This document shows positions 10,801 through 17,853 of a stretch of DNA of 64,000 nt, piece after piece (positions within the stretch are counted from its first letter, which is position 1; every line of letters begins with the position of its first letter). The translations under genes and the position numbers were made by a program. Under the pieces are notes generated by a model. The model had not been told where the DNA came from and made no database searches. It saw only the letters and a program-made list of their open reading frames with translations. Origin of the DNA: TH-plancto1 sp043777375 (lineage in GTDB: Bacteria > Planctomycetota > Planctomycetia > Planctomycetales > Planctomycetaceae); NCBI GenBank assembly GCA_043777375.1, contig JAYWHX010000002.1:15695-79694 (forward strand). The letters are read 5' to 3'.

Positions 10801-13788
10801 ACGATCGGCCCCAACGTGATGGCCATCACCTTCAGCAATGTGAACGACACCCCCACAATCTCGATCAATGCGGGTTTGACGTTGAATGAGGGTACCAGTG
10901 CGATCATTAGCAACACCCAGCTGGCAGCAACTGATCCGGACAACTCGGCAGCTCAACTGGTCTACACCTTCACGGCACCACTGACAAACGGACGGGTTGA
11001 GAGGACGACGAATCCTGGTGTCTCCATCACGTCATTCACCCAGGCGAACCTGAACAGCGGAGTGATCCGGTATGTTCACAACGGCGGAGAGTCGACCTCG
11101 GATGCGTTGAGATTCTCGCTCTCCGATGGCAACGCCACGGTGACTGGAACATTCTCGATTACGGTGACACCGGTCAATGATTCCCCCTCTCTCACCTCGC
11201 ATGCGATCACTGTGAATGAAGGCCAAACCGTGACACTGAGTGCTGCGAACCTCGGAGTGAGTGACTCCGACTCAGCGGCCATCACGTTTACCGTCTCTGG
11301 TGTCGCACATGGAGAGTTCCGCAACTCGCTGACTGGCTCTGCCGTCACATCGTTCACCCAGGCTCAAATTGCAGCTGGTGTCATTACGTTTAGACATGAT
11401 GGGACCAATGCAGGTCCATCGGCAGACGTCTCGGCGAGTGACGGTACAGCCAGCACCGCAACCGTGGCGATCACATTCACTTATACCCCAGTCAATGATC
11501 ATCCAGTGATTGATGTCAATGCGGGCCTGGTCGTCACCGAAGGTGGCACCCGCATCCTCTCCTCGCTGAACTTATCGGCAAGTGATTCCGACAACACGCC
11601 GTCACAACTCATCTACACACTGACCACATCACCCAACAACGGACAGCTTGAGCGAGTTGGCGTCACGGGTATCTCCGTGACGACGTTCTCACAACTCGAC
11701 TTGAATACCAACCAGATTCGGTATGTTCACGATGGTGGCGAGTCCACTTCAGACACAGTGAACTTCACATTGACGGATGGAACGATCGGTTTCGCGACGA
11801 ATGGCATATTGACCATCACAATTACTCCGGTGAATGATCCACCGGTTCTCACAAACTCTACGATCACGATCGACGAAGGGCATAGCGTCATCCTTTCGCC
11901 ATTGAATCTGTCTGCCTCTGATCGCGACTCGTCGGACCACCAGTTCACGGTTTCCGGAGTGTCTCACGGTATATTCCAAAACACTTCCACGGGAATGCTC
12001 GTGACCACATTCTCGCAATCAGACATCCAGTCTGGCTTGATCCGTTTGATCCACGACGGCGGGGAGATTGCTCCGGCCGCTCTGGTTTCGGTGTCGGATG
12101 GATCCAGTTCGACGTCGCCCGTTGCGATCCAGTTTGTGTTCGCGAATCTCAATGACGCTCCGATCATCACGCCAGAGACTTTCGCTGTCGCTGAAGGAGC
12201 AGCGAATGGATCAAGCGTAGGTCTGGTTGAGGTAACTGACCCCGATTCAGGTGACACGCACACTTACAGCCTACTCCCTGGCCCGTCGAACGCATTGTTT
12301 TCCATTGACCCCATGACCGGCTTGATCCGCGTGATCGACGGGAATAGCCTCGACTTCGAAACCCAGCCAACGCACGAATTGCTGGTCATGGTGATCGATC
12401 AACATGGTGCGACCGCCCAGACCACAATCCACATCGACGTGACCAACGTCAATGATCCACCGATCGCAGTGGGATTCCCTGTTATTCACAGCGTCGAGGA
12501 CGGACCACTCTTATCGCTCGATCTCAATTCCGGATTCTATGACCCAGAATTGAGCCCACTGAGTTTCCAAATCCTTTCAATCAACAACCCCGCACTGTTT
12601 ACCTCAGTTCGAATGACACCTGCGGGAGTCTTGAAGCTGGATGGTTCTGCCAATTCCCACGGAACGTGCCTGATCGAGATTCAAGCGGCTGATCAGTTTG
12701 GATTGACGGCGACCACCACAGTGGAGGTCGTACTCGCTGCGGTCAATGATGCGCCGTCCGCAATCGGCGAGTCATTCTCGACCGCACCCGGAGACAGACT
12801 GACAATCAGCTCTTCATCGCTACTCACGAATGACGCGGACATCGACAGCACATCGCTGGAGATCATCATCCACTCGCAGCCGATTCACGGTCAGCTGATC
12901 TCAAATGTGGATGGAACGTTTACATACCTTCCCGAAGACGGATACTCCGGAGAGGATCGCTTTCAATACTTCGTCTCCGATGGAACCGCGCAGAGTTCCC
13001 GAGTGACGGTGCAATTGACTGTCACTCCGATTGGGCCGGGAAGCACGAACAACACCGCAACGGAGATTACAACGAAGAAGTCTGGGAACTCCAACACGGA
13101 GACAACGACAAGTTTCAAGACGACCACTGGATCGAAAACAACCTCCACGACCCCACTGATAACGACCAATTCTGGCGTCGCTCCACCGACCTCTGTGGGG
13201 CCATCGACAAACGGAAGCCACAAAGATGACGAGTCGAACCCATTGGCCTTTATCGCGCACAATGTCGACGACGATCTGCTTGGAAATACAGGCTCCAGGG
13301 GATCACGCCTCAACGAGTTGGATGATGCCAGCCCGCGAAGTCGATCGAGTCTGTCTAGCGACGCTATTCGACTCGCCACGCGATCACTCTCATCTGCACG
13401 TGGACCCTATGAAGGGTCGCTGTCGGGCGGTGTTCTCGACAGCCTGTTATCACCCTCGCTTGGCAGTGTCACCCATCTCAGAGCCATCCTGGCTTCCAGC
13501 GCGAATCAGACTGCGTTCGCCCATGTGTCAGAATCGTTGAACTCGGACCTGACGAAAGAACTGATCTTCGAAGTGCCTGCACTGGCTGGCGCGTCTCTGA
13601 CGGTGGGATACGTCGTCTGGATGCTGCGTGGTGGCGTGTTGATCACGAGTTTACTCGCACAGATGCCTGCGTGGCGTATCGTTGACCCATTGGTTGTCCT
13701 CGATTCATTGGACAAGAGTGATGAGGATGACGAGTCAATTGGCTCGCTCCTGGAACAAGGCCAGACCGAACTCGAACCCTCGATGTAA
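1870..13788 (+). CDS. Giant LEPR-xLL/DUF4347 surface protein with CSPG/cadherin-like repeats (3972 aa)
   Basis: This is a very long extracellular repeat protein, probably an adhesin. Near residue 66 is a LEPR-xLL-like motif (LEAFENRLLFNAAP), a planctomycete surface-protein signature. Residues ~130-300 are a DUF4347 domain with His193 in LSHGDEAG and Cys236 in FYGCDLA. Next come a DNRLRE-like domain (~305-487), beta-propeller-like repeats with VWTS and GVYGQRF motifs (~500-890), DUF2341 (~1198-1285) and a LamG-like domain (~1310-1530). About fifteen CSPG/cadherin-like repeats of ~110 residues follow (~1775-3430), each with VxEG, TFTQAxIN and IRYVHNGGE motifs. A cadherin repeat (~3434-3535) and a tandem-95-like domain come next, then a Thr/Ser-rich linker. 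The C-terminus (~3898-3945) is hydrophobic with WMLRGGVLITSLL, then an acidic tail. No RTX nonapeptides are seen. The kinase gene begins 39 nt downstream. The start is uncertain; ATG 1882 is an alternative. Confidence 0.9.
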   Translation: MDLRMLTALLRWMSQSRRERHSLTAKTTRLRQSRGDVIGRACDLMPLALQQLWNEPPHSRTLDLEAFENRLLFNAAPIPAPAPIPTEVVVVALLDPAVINSESTPPPVSDSTTTSDTSSTLGILSQAPGTSAATLIVIDPSVPDYETLLEQLTNRHTGPSEILILDSQRDGLKQIAERLELLGETRAIHILSHGDEAGLHLGSNWLSTDTISFRSNTLAQWQSHLTADADVLFYGCDLAANSTGQQFLRTFADLTGADVAASTDATGAAILGGDWNLEFQYGAIETSSLGVQLSLFEWNGLLTTNTYQQGVSSYTGTQDTSITAVTPGSSDGSATTVRIGGVSSSTGLIRFDNLFGSGPGQIPLGSTIHSAILRVNVTSGTGTESTISLHRVLSNWTEASTWNTAGNGLSRDNEEVSTVADALVTGTTVTGTRTILGLEDSLQAWADGETNNGWALFGDNAAAWAFTSSEGATVALRPMLIVDFTAPVPPPQGQLLATGETRINVTTTNAQSTATNGRNSHDAVGVDANGNYVVVWTSDPGDGSGAGVYGQRFNSRGLAQGGQFRINQTTTDNQQWASVAMKSDGGFIVTWTSQNQDGDGQGVYARIYTAVGVGGAEFLVNTTTTGAQQASAIGVAADGTFVIAWEGNGTGDTAGIFAQRFDAGGGKDNGEIRVNTTTTNTQHDPAIAVGQDGQFMVVWDDSIGTSGRRFHANGTARDASQITLHGNATSGNADVATNGTGDYHIVWRTTGGGDGSGRAIWRMSLGATDTAATALFQVPANSINDQTEPAITSNGDGDFIVTWQGAGPGDTDGVFARKFRNDGTAVGTEFQLNETASGSQIAVSAAIVDLDNFVTVWSGNGPADATGVFSRVYGTMGNRSALLFTTPSDVTGSGNPNLAAWTTGDVVSFQQPNLILGDNTTATLGIAGRLNASNDGGVKIEGLDFIQADVLVGSGANSIQLYAGDVLFSVNGTESFGPLTIQSDDIAVFRPAAPWNYSAGSIFVLFDGMQSVAGGAIQQRADFDLVDRDTQVGEVLLRAGELVIGDSGGDGNTIHVFQATGAGNGTTSGTAYTLLEATEINLGHKVQGVHLVERDVRIGATTLRSGELLLSVDQDTTIGGNSLAVTQNDVVRLLVEQTSVGGPAITTASIAIDGSDLALDTSAESLKSLGFTSVGTLPTVNDETYHLTEDESLNSANLWYDTNWSSRMSLTFDNTSRAENLDDFPILVTLDTNRFDYSLAKANGEDLRFVDANGQLLSHEIETWNPSGRSAIWVKVPRIDASSSTDSIHLYYGNAAAADVQNTTAVWSNGYVGVWHLNGNPSGTQTIADSSSSNVDGTSVAMDSTNQVNGPIGGALKFNGTNEAIRIATTSTDPTAVSGSLVTIEAWANSTGDSGTWERIVNRRTVIGTTVYETYGLTTSSVDRTQVENSTGTPNLIGTVGSLPEDRWKYLTGVHSGLSSQLYIDGVLNASGLSLASGSGEDDITIGAAEAGLDATLSQFWTGGIDEVRLSNVARSAAWTAAQYASMTDTLITYGEHQTVAGLLDNDQSATTGGLVVSSVDLSNLTGGATAIVQDDGQLRFAPGTGFQNLTDGQSVSQQITYTAMDSNGNTNTATATFVIHGVNDAPVLNGGAGPLTLASVIENTASPAGDTVAAILASATGTLITDVDSGALSGIAVTGVDHSNGEWQFSIDGTTWSNLPDGSDLSATLLDDNARIRFIPDVGFTGVAGTVTLRAWDQTSGTNGQIGVDVSTNGFATAFSQQLTTATITVTNVNTSPTIMVNTGMSVAEGAIGVLSSTKLSASDPVNTAAQLVYTVTISPANGRLERVATPGVAITTFTQADLNINAIRYVHNGGETTSDSFSFSLSDGAVTVTGSFAISVTLVNDTPVVTVNTGLTVAEGGNGVLTSTRLSASDSDNTATQLVYTVTTSPANGRLERVATPGVAIATFSQSDLNSNAVRYVHNGGETTSDSFGFSLSDGAATVTGSFAITVTPVNDAPLVAVNAGLTVAEGSNGVLTSTKLSASDSDNTAAQLTYSVTTSPANGRLERVATPGAAITTFTQAEIISNAIRYVHNGSETTSDSFSFSLSDGTATVSGSFAITVSPVNDAPVITVNTGMTIVEGGNGLLANTKLSASDSDNSPAQLIYTVSTIPVNGRVERIATPGITITSFTQAEINSNAIRYVHNGGETTSDSFSFSLSDGTATVTGSVAITVPPINDPPIISINTGLTVAEGSTGVLSSTKLAASDSDNTPAQRVFTVTANPSHGRIERSSNPGVAITSFTQANINAGIIRYVHDGGESTSDSFAFSLSDGTASVTGSFALTITAVNDTPVIATNLGETLSEGGSLIIGTNRLAANDVDNSMSELVFTVSTPPANGRLERVAAPGTAIATFTQADLNSNVIRYVHNGSETTSDSFSFSLSDGTASVTGTFLLTITPVNDAPIIAVNTGLLVVEAGSGGLANTNLLASDQDNTSSQLVYTLTTSPSHGHLERVSSPGTAITTLTQAEINSGAIRYVHDGSQTTSDTLSFSLSDGTATISSSLSITITPVNNSPSLIMNQMTITEGQSLSLSPASLLATDADTSPNLLTFSVTAVTNGRFEFVTAPGTTITTFTQDDINNSRVRFIHNGGEAAPTVTTSVSDGTVTLSPSAMLISFSHVNDPPTVSSNTGLTLSEGATATLSNLMLATSDPDNTTAQRVFTVTTSPSHGRLEISTIPGVAITSFTQAQINSGSIRYVHNGGETSADGFGFSLSDGTASTTGSFAMTVTPINDAPAIVATPGLTTLEGGSVTITASFLNATDPDSGPASLTYSVSGGFGFGHLALASTPASAITSFTQSQVNANQIVYVHDGTESTLDSFSFTVSDGSLVTTGSLSIAITPTNDLPVFISNRMTIAEGQTLSLSTSNLLTNDSDTPATALIYTVNSVTGGRFELASAPGTAITNFTQNDINTARIRFVHNGLGAAPTATLTITDGVATIGPNVMAITFSNVNDTPTISINAGLTLNEGTSAIISNTQLAATDPDNSAAQLVYTFTAPLTNGRVERTTNPGVSITSFTQANLNSGVIRYVHNGGESTSDALRFSLSDGNATVTGTFSITVTPVNDSPSLTSHAITVNEGQTVTLSAANLGVSDSDSAAITFTVSGVAHGEFRNSLTGSAVTSFTQAQIAAGVITFRHDGTNAGPSADVSASDGTASTATVAITFTYTPVNDHPVIDVNAGLVVTEGGTRILSSLNLSASDSDNTPSQLIYTLTTSPNNGQLERVGVTGISVTTFSQLDLNTNQIRYVHDGGESTSDTVNFTLTDGTIGFATNGILTITITPVNDPPVLTNSTITIDEGHSVILSPLNLSASDRDSSDHQFTVSGVSHGIFQNTSTGMLVTTFSQSDIQSGLIRLIHDGGEIAPAALVSVSDGSSSTSPVAIQFVFANLNDAPIITPETFAVAEGAANGSSVGLVEVTDPDSGDTHTYSLLPGPSNALFSIDPMTGLIRVIDGNSLDFETQPTHELLVMVIDQHGATAQTTIHIDVTNVNDPPIAVGFPVIHSVEDGPLLSLDLNSGFYDPELSPLSFQILSINNPALFTSVRMTPAGVLKLDGSANSHGTCLIEIQAADQFGLTATTTVEVVLAAVNDAPSAIGESFSTAPGDRLTISSSSLLTNDADIDSTSLEIIIHSQPIHGQLISNVDGTFTYLPEDGYSGEDRFQYFVSDGTAQSSRVTVQLTVTPIGPGSTNNTATEITTKKSGNSNTETTTSFKTTTGSKTTSTTPLITTNSGVAPPTSVGPSTNGSHKDDESNPLAFIAHNVDDDLLGNTGSRGSRLNELDDASPRSRSSLSSDAIRLATRSLSSARGPYEGSLSGGVLDSLLSPSLGSVTHLRAILASSANQTAFAHVSESLNSDLTKELIFEVPALAGASLTVGYVVWMLRGGVLITSLLAQMPAWRIVDPLVVLDSLDKSDEDDESIGSLLEQGQTELEPSM

Positions 13789-13827
13789 AGACGATCTGCA
13801 TGGATGCCGATCACCGTGGAGCCCCCC

Positions 13828-16413
13828 ATGTCGTTCTTCAAACAAGTCAGCGTCCGGACGCGGCTGTCACTCGCACTGACATGCATCGTGACAACGGTGA
13901 TGACGTTGGCTCTGATCCTGAACATCGCCCCCTCCGCAGAGCAGGAGACGCTCAAAGGCCGAGCGGCCCTCGCTCAGACGATCGGTTACGCGGCGCTCTT
14001 TCAGCTGAGCCAGGGCGACGCACAGGGCACTGACGCATTCCGCGAACTGCTTCAGAAGATGGTCGAGAACAATTCGGAACTGCTCTCAGCAGGCTTTCGA
14101 AGAAATGGCGAGCTGGTCCTGGTTGCGGGGGATCATCAGGCGCAATGGAAACCACTGGCGGATCAGCGGCAGTCCACGGACAGCCATGTTCAACTGCCAC
14201 TGACGATGACGGGCGACGAGTTGTATGGCGTAGTGGAATTGAGATTCAAGTCGATTCGGCTGGAGGGCTGGTTGGGGGTCGTCTGGAATGCGTGGACACC
14301 GTTGATTCTGTTCCTGGCGATTTCCTGCTTCGGAACATTCTCGTTTCTCATCAAGAAAGTCCTGCATCAGCTCGACCCTTCACAAGCCGTTCCTGGTCGC
14401 GTGCGAGAGGCCCTGGATTCACTGGCCGAAGGTCTGCTCGTCATCAATCGCCAAGGACGCATCGCACTTGCAAATAGCTCATTTGCGGCGTTTGTCGGAA
14501 AATCACCCGAAAGCCTGCTCGGCGTTCCGGCCTCAAAGTTGTCGTGGCTCACTGGCGGGGACGGCCCGTGGGTTCCCCCGTGGCAATCCGCACTGCAGCA
14601 GGAGCGTCCACAAGCCAACGTGATGTTGCAAATGCGAGATCAGCAGGGCTCAGTGCGCACGTTCATGGTGAACTGCTCTCCAGTTCTAGGAAACGGGGGA
14701 ACCTATCGCGGTGTACTCGCCAGTTTCGATGATGTCACCCTGCTGGAAGAGAAGAAAAAAGAGTTGCATACCGCCAAAGAGGCGGCCGAGTCTGCCAATC
14801 GGGCGAAGAGCGAATTCCTGGCTAACATGAGTCATGAGATCCGCACCCCCATGAATGCGGTGCTCGGCTTTACCGATGTCCTGCGTCGCGGTCTGGCCGA
14901 GTCGCCAGATCAACAGGTGCAATACCTTGACACGATTCACACGAACGGGACGCATCTCCTCGAACTGATCAACGACATTCTCGATCTTTCCAAGGTGGAA
15001 TCTGGCCACCTGGAATTGGAGTACACGGAGACGCCATTCCACAAGATGGCGTTTGATGTGGTCGAGGTGCTGGGAGTGAAAGCACGGGAGAAGGGAATCA
15101 CGCTGGCCTATGAGTCCGCAGGACAGGTGCCTGACCTGATTTTGAGCGACCCCACCCGGCTACGGCAGATCCTGACGAATCTGGTGGGCAACGCAATCAA
15201 GTTCACGTCGAAGGGTGGCATTCGTATCGTGGCTCGAGTCTCCAAACAGCGAGGAGAGCAGTCTCTCGAGATCGATGTCATCGATTCCGGAATCGGGATG
15301 AAGCCCGAGTCTCTCGCCAGACTGTTTAAAGCCTTCGTTCAAGCGGATAGCAGCACGACCCGGCAATTCGGCGGAACCGGACTTGGCCTGGCGATCAGCC
15401 GAAAGTTTGCCCAGGCCATGGAAGGCGACATCACCGTCAGTAGTGAGTTTGGAAAAGGGACAACATTTTCCGTGAAGGTCCCACTCCTGCCAGCCGAGGG
15501 ATCGCGCTGGATCGATGCTCAATCCGCGGGGCTGGAACTGCGGAAAACACGCACTTCACGTGGAATTGATCCTTCACAGCTCCGGTTGAAGGCCGCTCGT
15601 GTTCTCGTCGTCGACGATGGCGACCCCAATCGCGAACTCATCCGACTGGTCCTACGACGTGCCGGTCTGACTGTCGACGAAGCCACCAATGGAGAGGAAG
15701 CGATCACAGCTGTCAAGAAAACGGCCTACGAAGCCATCCTGATGGATATGCAGATGCCCGTGAAGGACGGGTACGACGCGACGACTGAATTACGATTGCT
15801 GGGATACACCATGCCGATCATCGCGTTGACGGGACATGCGATGAAGGGTGATGAAGACAAATGTCGCGCGGCGGGCTGTAGCGGATACCTCACCAAGCCG
15901 GTGAATATTGACGAGTTGCTGCAGACGGTTGCAGCGATTGTTGGCAAGGACGTGACTCGACCGCTTTCGTCCACTTCACCAGTTGTGATGCATCCAGAGC
16001 CGTCCCCAGTGACATCCAAGGGTACGATCGATCAAATTGTGAATGCGGCTCGATCCAGCCACACCATTCCAGTGACCCCGGATTTCGTGACCGATGGTCG
16101 CCCGCTGGTGTCGACTCTGCCGATGAACGATCCAGAATTCCGTGACATTGTCATTCGTTTCGTCGACCGGCTCGAATCACAGATTGCCACGATGCGAGCC
16201 GCACTCTCCGCCAAAGACGCTCACCAACTGGCAAACTTGTCTCACTGGCTCAAGGGTGCTGGCGGAACTGTGGGATTTGGAATCCTCAGCGAATTGGGAA
16301 GAGACCTGGAAACGAGCGTCAAAGCACGTGACTGGTTTCAAATGGGTGACCTGCTCGATCAACTGGAAGCACATTCTCGACGGATTGTGGTTCCCGATCT
16401 CTCGGTCGTGTAA
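13828..16413 (+). CDS. Hybrid sensor histidine kinase (PAS-HisKA-HATPase-REC-Hpt)
   Basis: This is an inner-membrane hybrid kinase carrying every step of a phosphorelay in one chain (861 aa). I chose ATG 13828 because GGAG lies 7 nt upstream; ATG 13804 is in frame but has no clear ribosome site. Transmembrane helices lie at ~12-34 and ~153-178, bounding a short periplasmic sensor region. A PAS-like domain follows (~200-310). HisKA has His336 in SHEIRTPMNA. The ATPase domain shows an N-box (LTNLVGNAIKF) and a G-rich FGGTGLGLAIS motif. The receiver domain has Asp640 in LMDMQMPVKDGYDA. The C-terminal Hpt domain has His806 in LSHWLKGAGGTVGF. It sits directly after the giant surface protein and before a REC-HD-GYP protein, its likely phosphate acceptor. 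The signal sensed is unknown. Confidence 0.93.
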   Translation: MSFFKQVSVRTRLSLALTCIVTTVMTLALILNIAPSAEQETLKGRAALAQTIGYAALFQLSQGDAQGTDAFRELLQKMVENNSELLSAGFRRNGELVLVAGDHQAQWKPLADQRQSTDSHVQLPLTMTGDELYGVVELRFKSIRLEGWLGVVWNAWTPLILFLAISCFGTFSFLIKKVLHQLDPSQAVPGRVREALDSLAEGLLVINRQGRIALANSSFAAFVGKSPESLLGVPASKLSWLTGGDGPWVPPWQSALQQERPQANVMLQMRDQQGSVRTFMVNCSPVLGNGGTYRGVLASFDDVTLLEEKKKELHTAKEAAESANRAKSEFLANMSHEIRTPMNAVLGFTDVLRRGLAESPDQQVQYLDTIHTNGTHLLELINDILDLSKVESGHLELEYTETPFHKMAFDVVEVLGVKAREKGITLAYESAGQVPDLILSDPTRLRQILTNLVGNAIKFTSKGGIRIVARVSKQRGEQSLEIDVIDSGIGMKPESLARLFKAFVQADSSTTRQFGGTGLGLAISRKFAQAMEGDITVSSEFGKGTTFSVKVPLLPAEGSRWIDAQSAGLELRKTRTSRGIDPSQLRLKAARVLVVDDGDPNRELIRLVLRRAGLTVDEATNGEEAITAVKKTAYEAILMDMQMPVKDGYDATTELRLLGYTMPIIALTGHAMKGDEDKCRAAGCSGYLTKPVNIDELLQTVAAIVGKDVTRPLSSTSPVVMHPEPSPVTSKGTIDQIVNAARSSHTIPVTPDFVTDGRPLVSTLPMNDPEFRDIVIRFVDRLESQIATMRAALSAKDAHQLANLSHWLKGAGGTVGFGILSELGRDLETSVKARDWFQMGDLLDQLEAHSRRIVVPDLSVV

Positions 16414-16555
16414 CGGCGGGAATCCGACACGATCCGAAACTTCATCAGAACTTGTCTCGAAATCGCAACAGAGAGCAGGTTCCCGACTCGCCGCCATTCT
16501 CTTCGAGCTAAATCAAATGAAGAGGTGCTGCGAAAACCCGCCTCAGGAGTGAATC

Positions 16556-17791
16556 ATGGTCCCCACAAATTCTGATCTGACGACAACGTCCCGCTTGCCC
16601 GCCAAGGCGCTTCCCCGGCCATCGGGTGCGTCGTTGCAGCGTGTCCTCGATACTAACGCGGCGAAGCGTCTGTCAGAGACGAAAAGCTCTCGCATTCTGA
16701 TTGTGGACGACGAAGAGCTGAACGTCCGCATTGTGCGGAAATATCTGACCGATGCGGGCTATACCAATTTTGTCACCACGTCGGACTCGACTGAGGCGAT
16801 CGACTTGATTCGCCGCGAGCGACCCGATCTGGTCCTACTCGATGTCATGATGCCCGAGGTCAGCGGGATCGACATCCTGCATCTGATGCATTTAGATGAC
16901 CGTCTGCACAACATCCCCGTCGTCGTGTTGTCTGCTGCCACGGATCGGGACGTGAAACACATTTGCCTCGAACTGGGTGTCTCAGACTTTCTGAGCAAAC
17001 CCATCGACCCGGTCGAGTTGCTCCCTCGCGTTCGAAATACACTGCTGAACAAACAGTATCGCGACCAGCTGGCCGTCCATGCTGAGAAACTGGAAGATCA
17101 GGTACGTCAGCGCACCGCAGAACTTGCTGCTTCGCGTGAAGAAATCGTCCACTGCCTCGCCCGTGCTGCAGAATACCGCGACGATGACACCGGCCACCAC
17201 GTGATGCGAGTCGGAAAGTACGTGGGGGTGATCGCCCGCGAAATGAACTTCACCGAGTCTCGGGTGGAAGTCCTGGAGCTCGCCGCTCAGTTGCACGACA
17301 TCGGGAAAATCGGAGTCCCGGATGCCGTGCTGCACAAGCCAGGCAAGCTGGATGACGATGAACGCACCACAATCAACACCCACTGCGCGATTGGTAAACA
17401 GATCATCCAGCCCCTGACCCCTCATGAGTGGGCGATTCTGAAGAGCCATACCCGGCTGGGAGCCAACTTGCTGCATGTGTCGAGTTCCCCATTGCTGATG
17501 CTGGCCGCCCGTATCGCACAGACGCATCACGAACGCTATGACGGAACAGGCTATCCTTTGGGGCTGAAGGGTGACGACATTCCCATCGAAGGACGCATGA
17601 CATCTGTCGCCGATGTCTACGATGCACTCAGTACGAAGCGTCCGTACAAGGCTGCGTTCCCACGTGAAAAATGCTTCGAGATCATGGCCGAAGGGCGGGG
17701 CACTCACTTCGATCCCGTCATTCTCGATGCGTTCTTCAATCGCAGCGACGAGATCATTCGAGTTCAGATGGAATACATGGACCCACACTGA
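16556..17791 (+). CDS. Response regulator with HD-GYP domain (RpfG-like c-di-GMP phosphodiesterase)
   Basis: This is a 411-residue cytoplasmic regulator. The receiver domain (~45-165) carries the acidic cluster VDDEE and the phosphoacceptor Asp96 in LLDVMMPEVSG. A helical linker (~165-195) leads into an HD-GYP domain (~195-405) with His247-Asp248 in LHDIGKIGVPD, HHERYDGTGYP (Gly332-Tyr333-Pro334) and a conserved DVYDALSTKRPYK segment. HD-GYP proteins hydrolyse cyclic di-GMP to pGpG or GMP, and all the key residues seem intact. CAGGAG lies close upstream of ATG 16556. The gene follows the hybrid kinase by 142 nt on the same strand, so the pair is probably a two-component module that sets c-di-GMP in response to the kinase signal and may tune production or display of the giant surface protein. 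That coupling is inference. Confidence 0.93.
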   Translation: MVPTNSDLTTTSRLPAKALPRPSGASLQRVLDTNAAKRLSETKSSRILIVDDEELNVRIVRKYLTDAGYTNFVTTSDSTEAIDLIRRERPDLVLLDVMMPEVSGIDILHLMHLDDRLHNIPVVVLSAATDRDVKHICLELGVSDFLSKPIDPVELLPRVRNTLLNKQYRDQLAVHAEKLEDQVRQRTAELAASREEIVHCLARAAEYRDDDTGHHVMRVGKYVGVIAREMNFTESRVEVLELAAQLHDIGKIGVPDAVLHKPGKLDDDERTTINTHCAIGKQIIQPLTPHEWAILKSHTRLGANLLHVSSSPLLMLAARIAQTHHERYDGTGYPLGLKGDDIPIEGRMTSVADVYDALSTKRPYKAAFPREKCFEIMAEGRGTHFDPVILDAFFNRSDEIIRVQMEYMDPH

Positions 17792-17815
17792 TTTGTCCAG
17801 TATCCATAAAACATG

Positions 17816-17847
17816 AGAAGCCCAGTGATAGCAATCACTGGGCTTCT
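17816..17847. terminator. Bidirectional hairpin terminator between convergent genes
   Basis: A perfect 14-bp stem (17816-17829 with 17834-17847) closes a 4-nt AGCA loop. It lies between the stop of the HD-GYP gene (17791) and the stop of the minus-strand haem-binding gene (17854). The stem core is GCCCAGTGAT. The T-rich tail is short (TTCTT on plus), so termination strength is uncertain, but its position suits both strands. Confidence 0.8.
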
Positions 17848-17853
17848 TGCATG

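Noticed and set aside
7195..12160. Regular DNA repeats that might be read as a CRISPR or satellite array
   Set aside because: The period (~330 bp) is far too long for CRISPR, there are no short identical repeats with unique spacers, and the repeats are protein-coding.
7100..12370. Many regularly spaced minus-strand open frames under the giant gene
   Set aside because: They recur at the same ~330-bp period as the coding repeats of the plus-strand gene and are complementary-frame shadows with no ribosome sites or domains.
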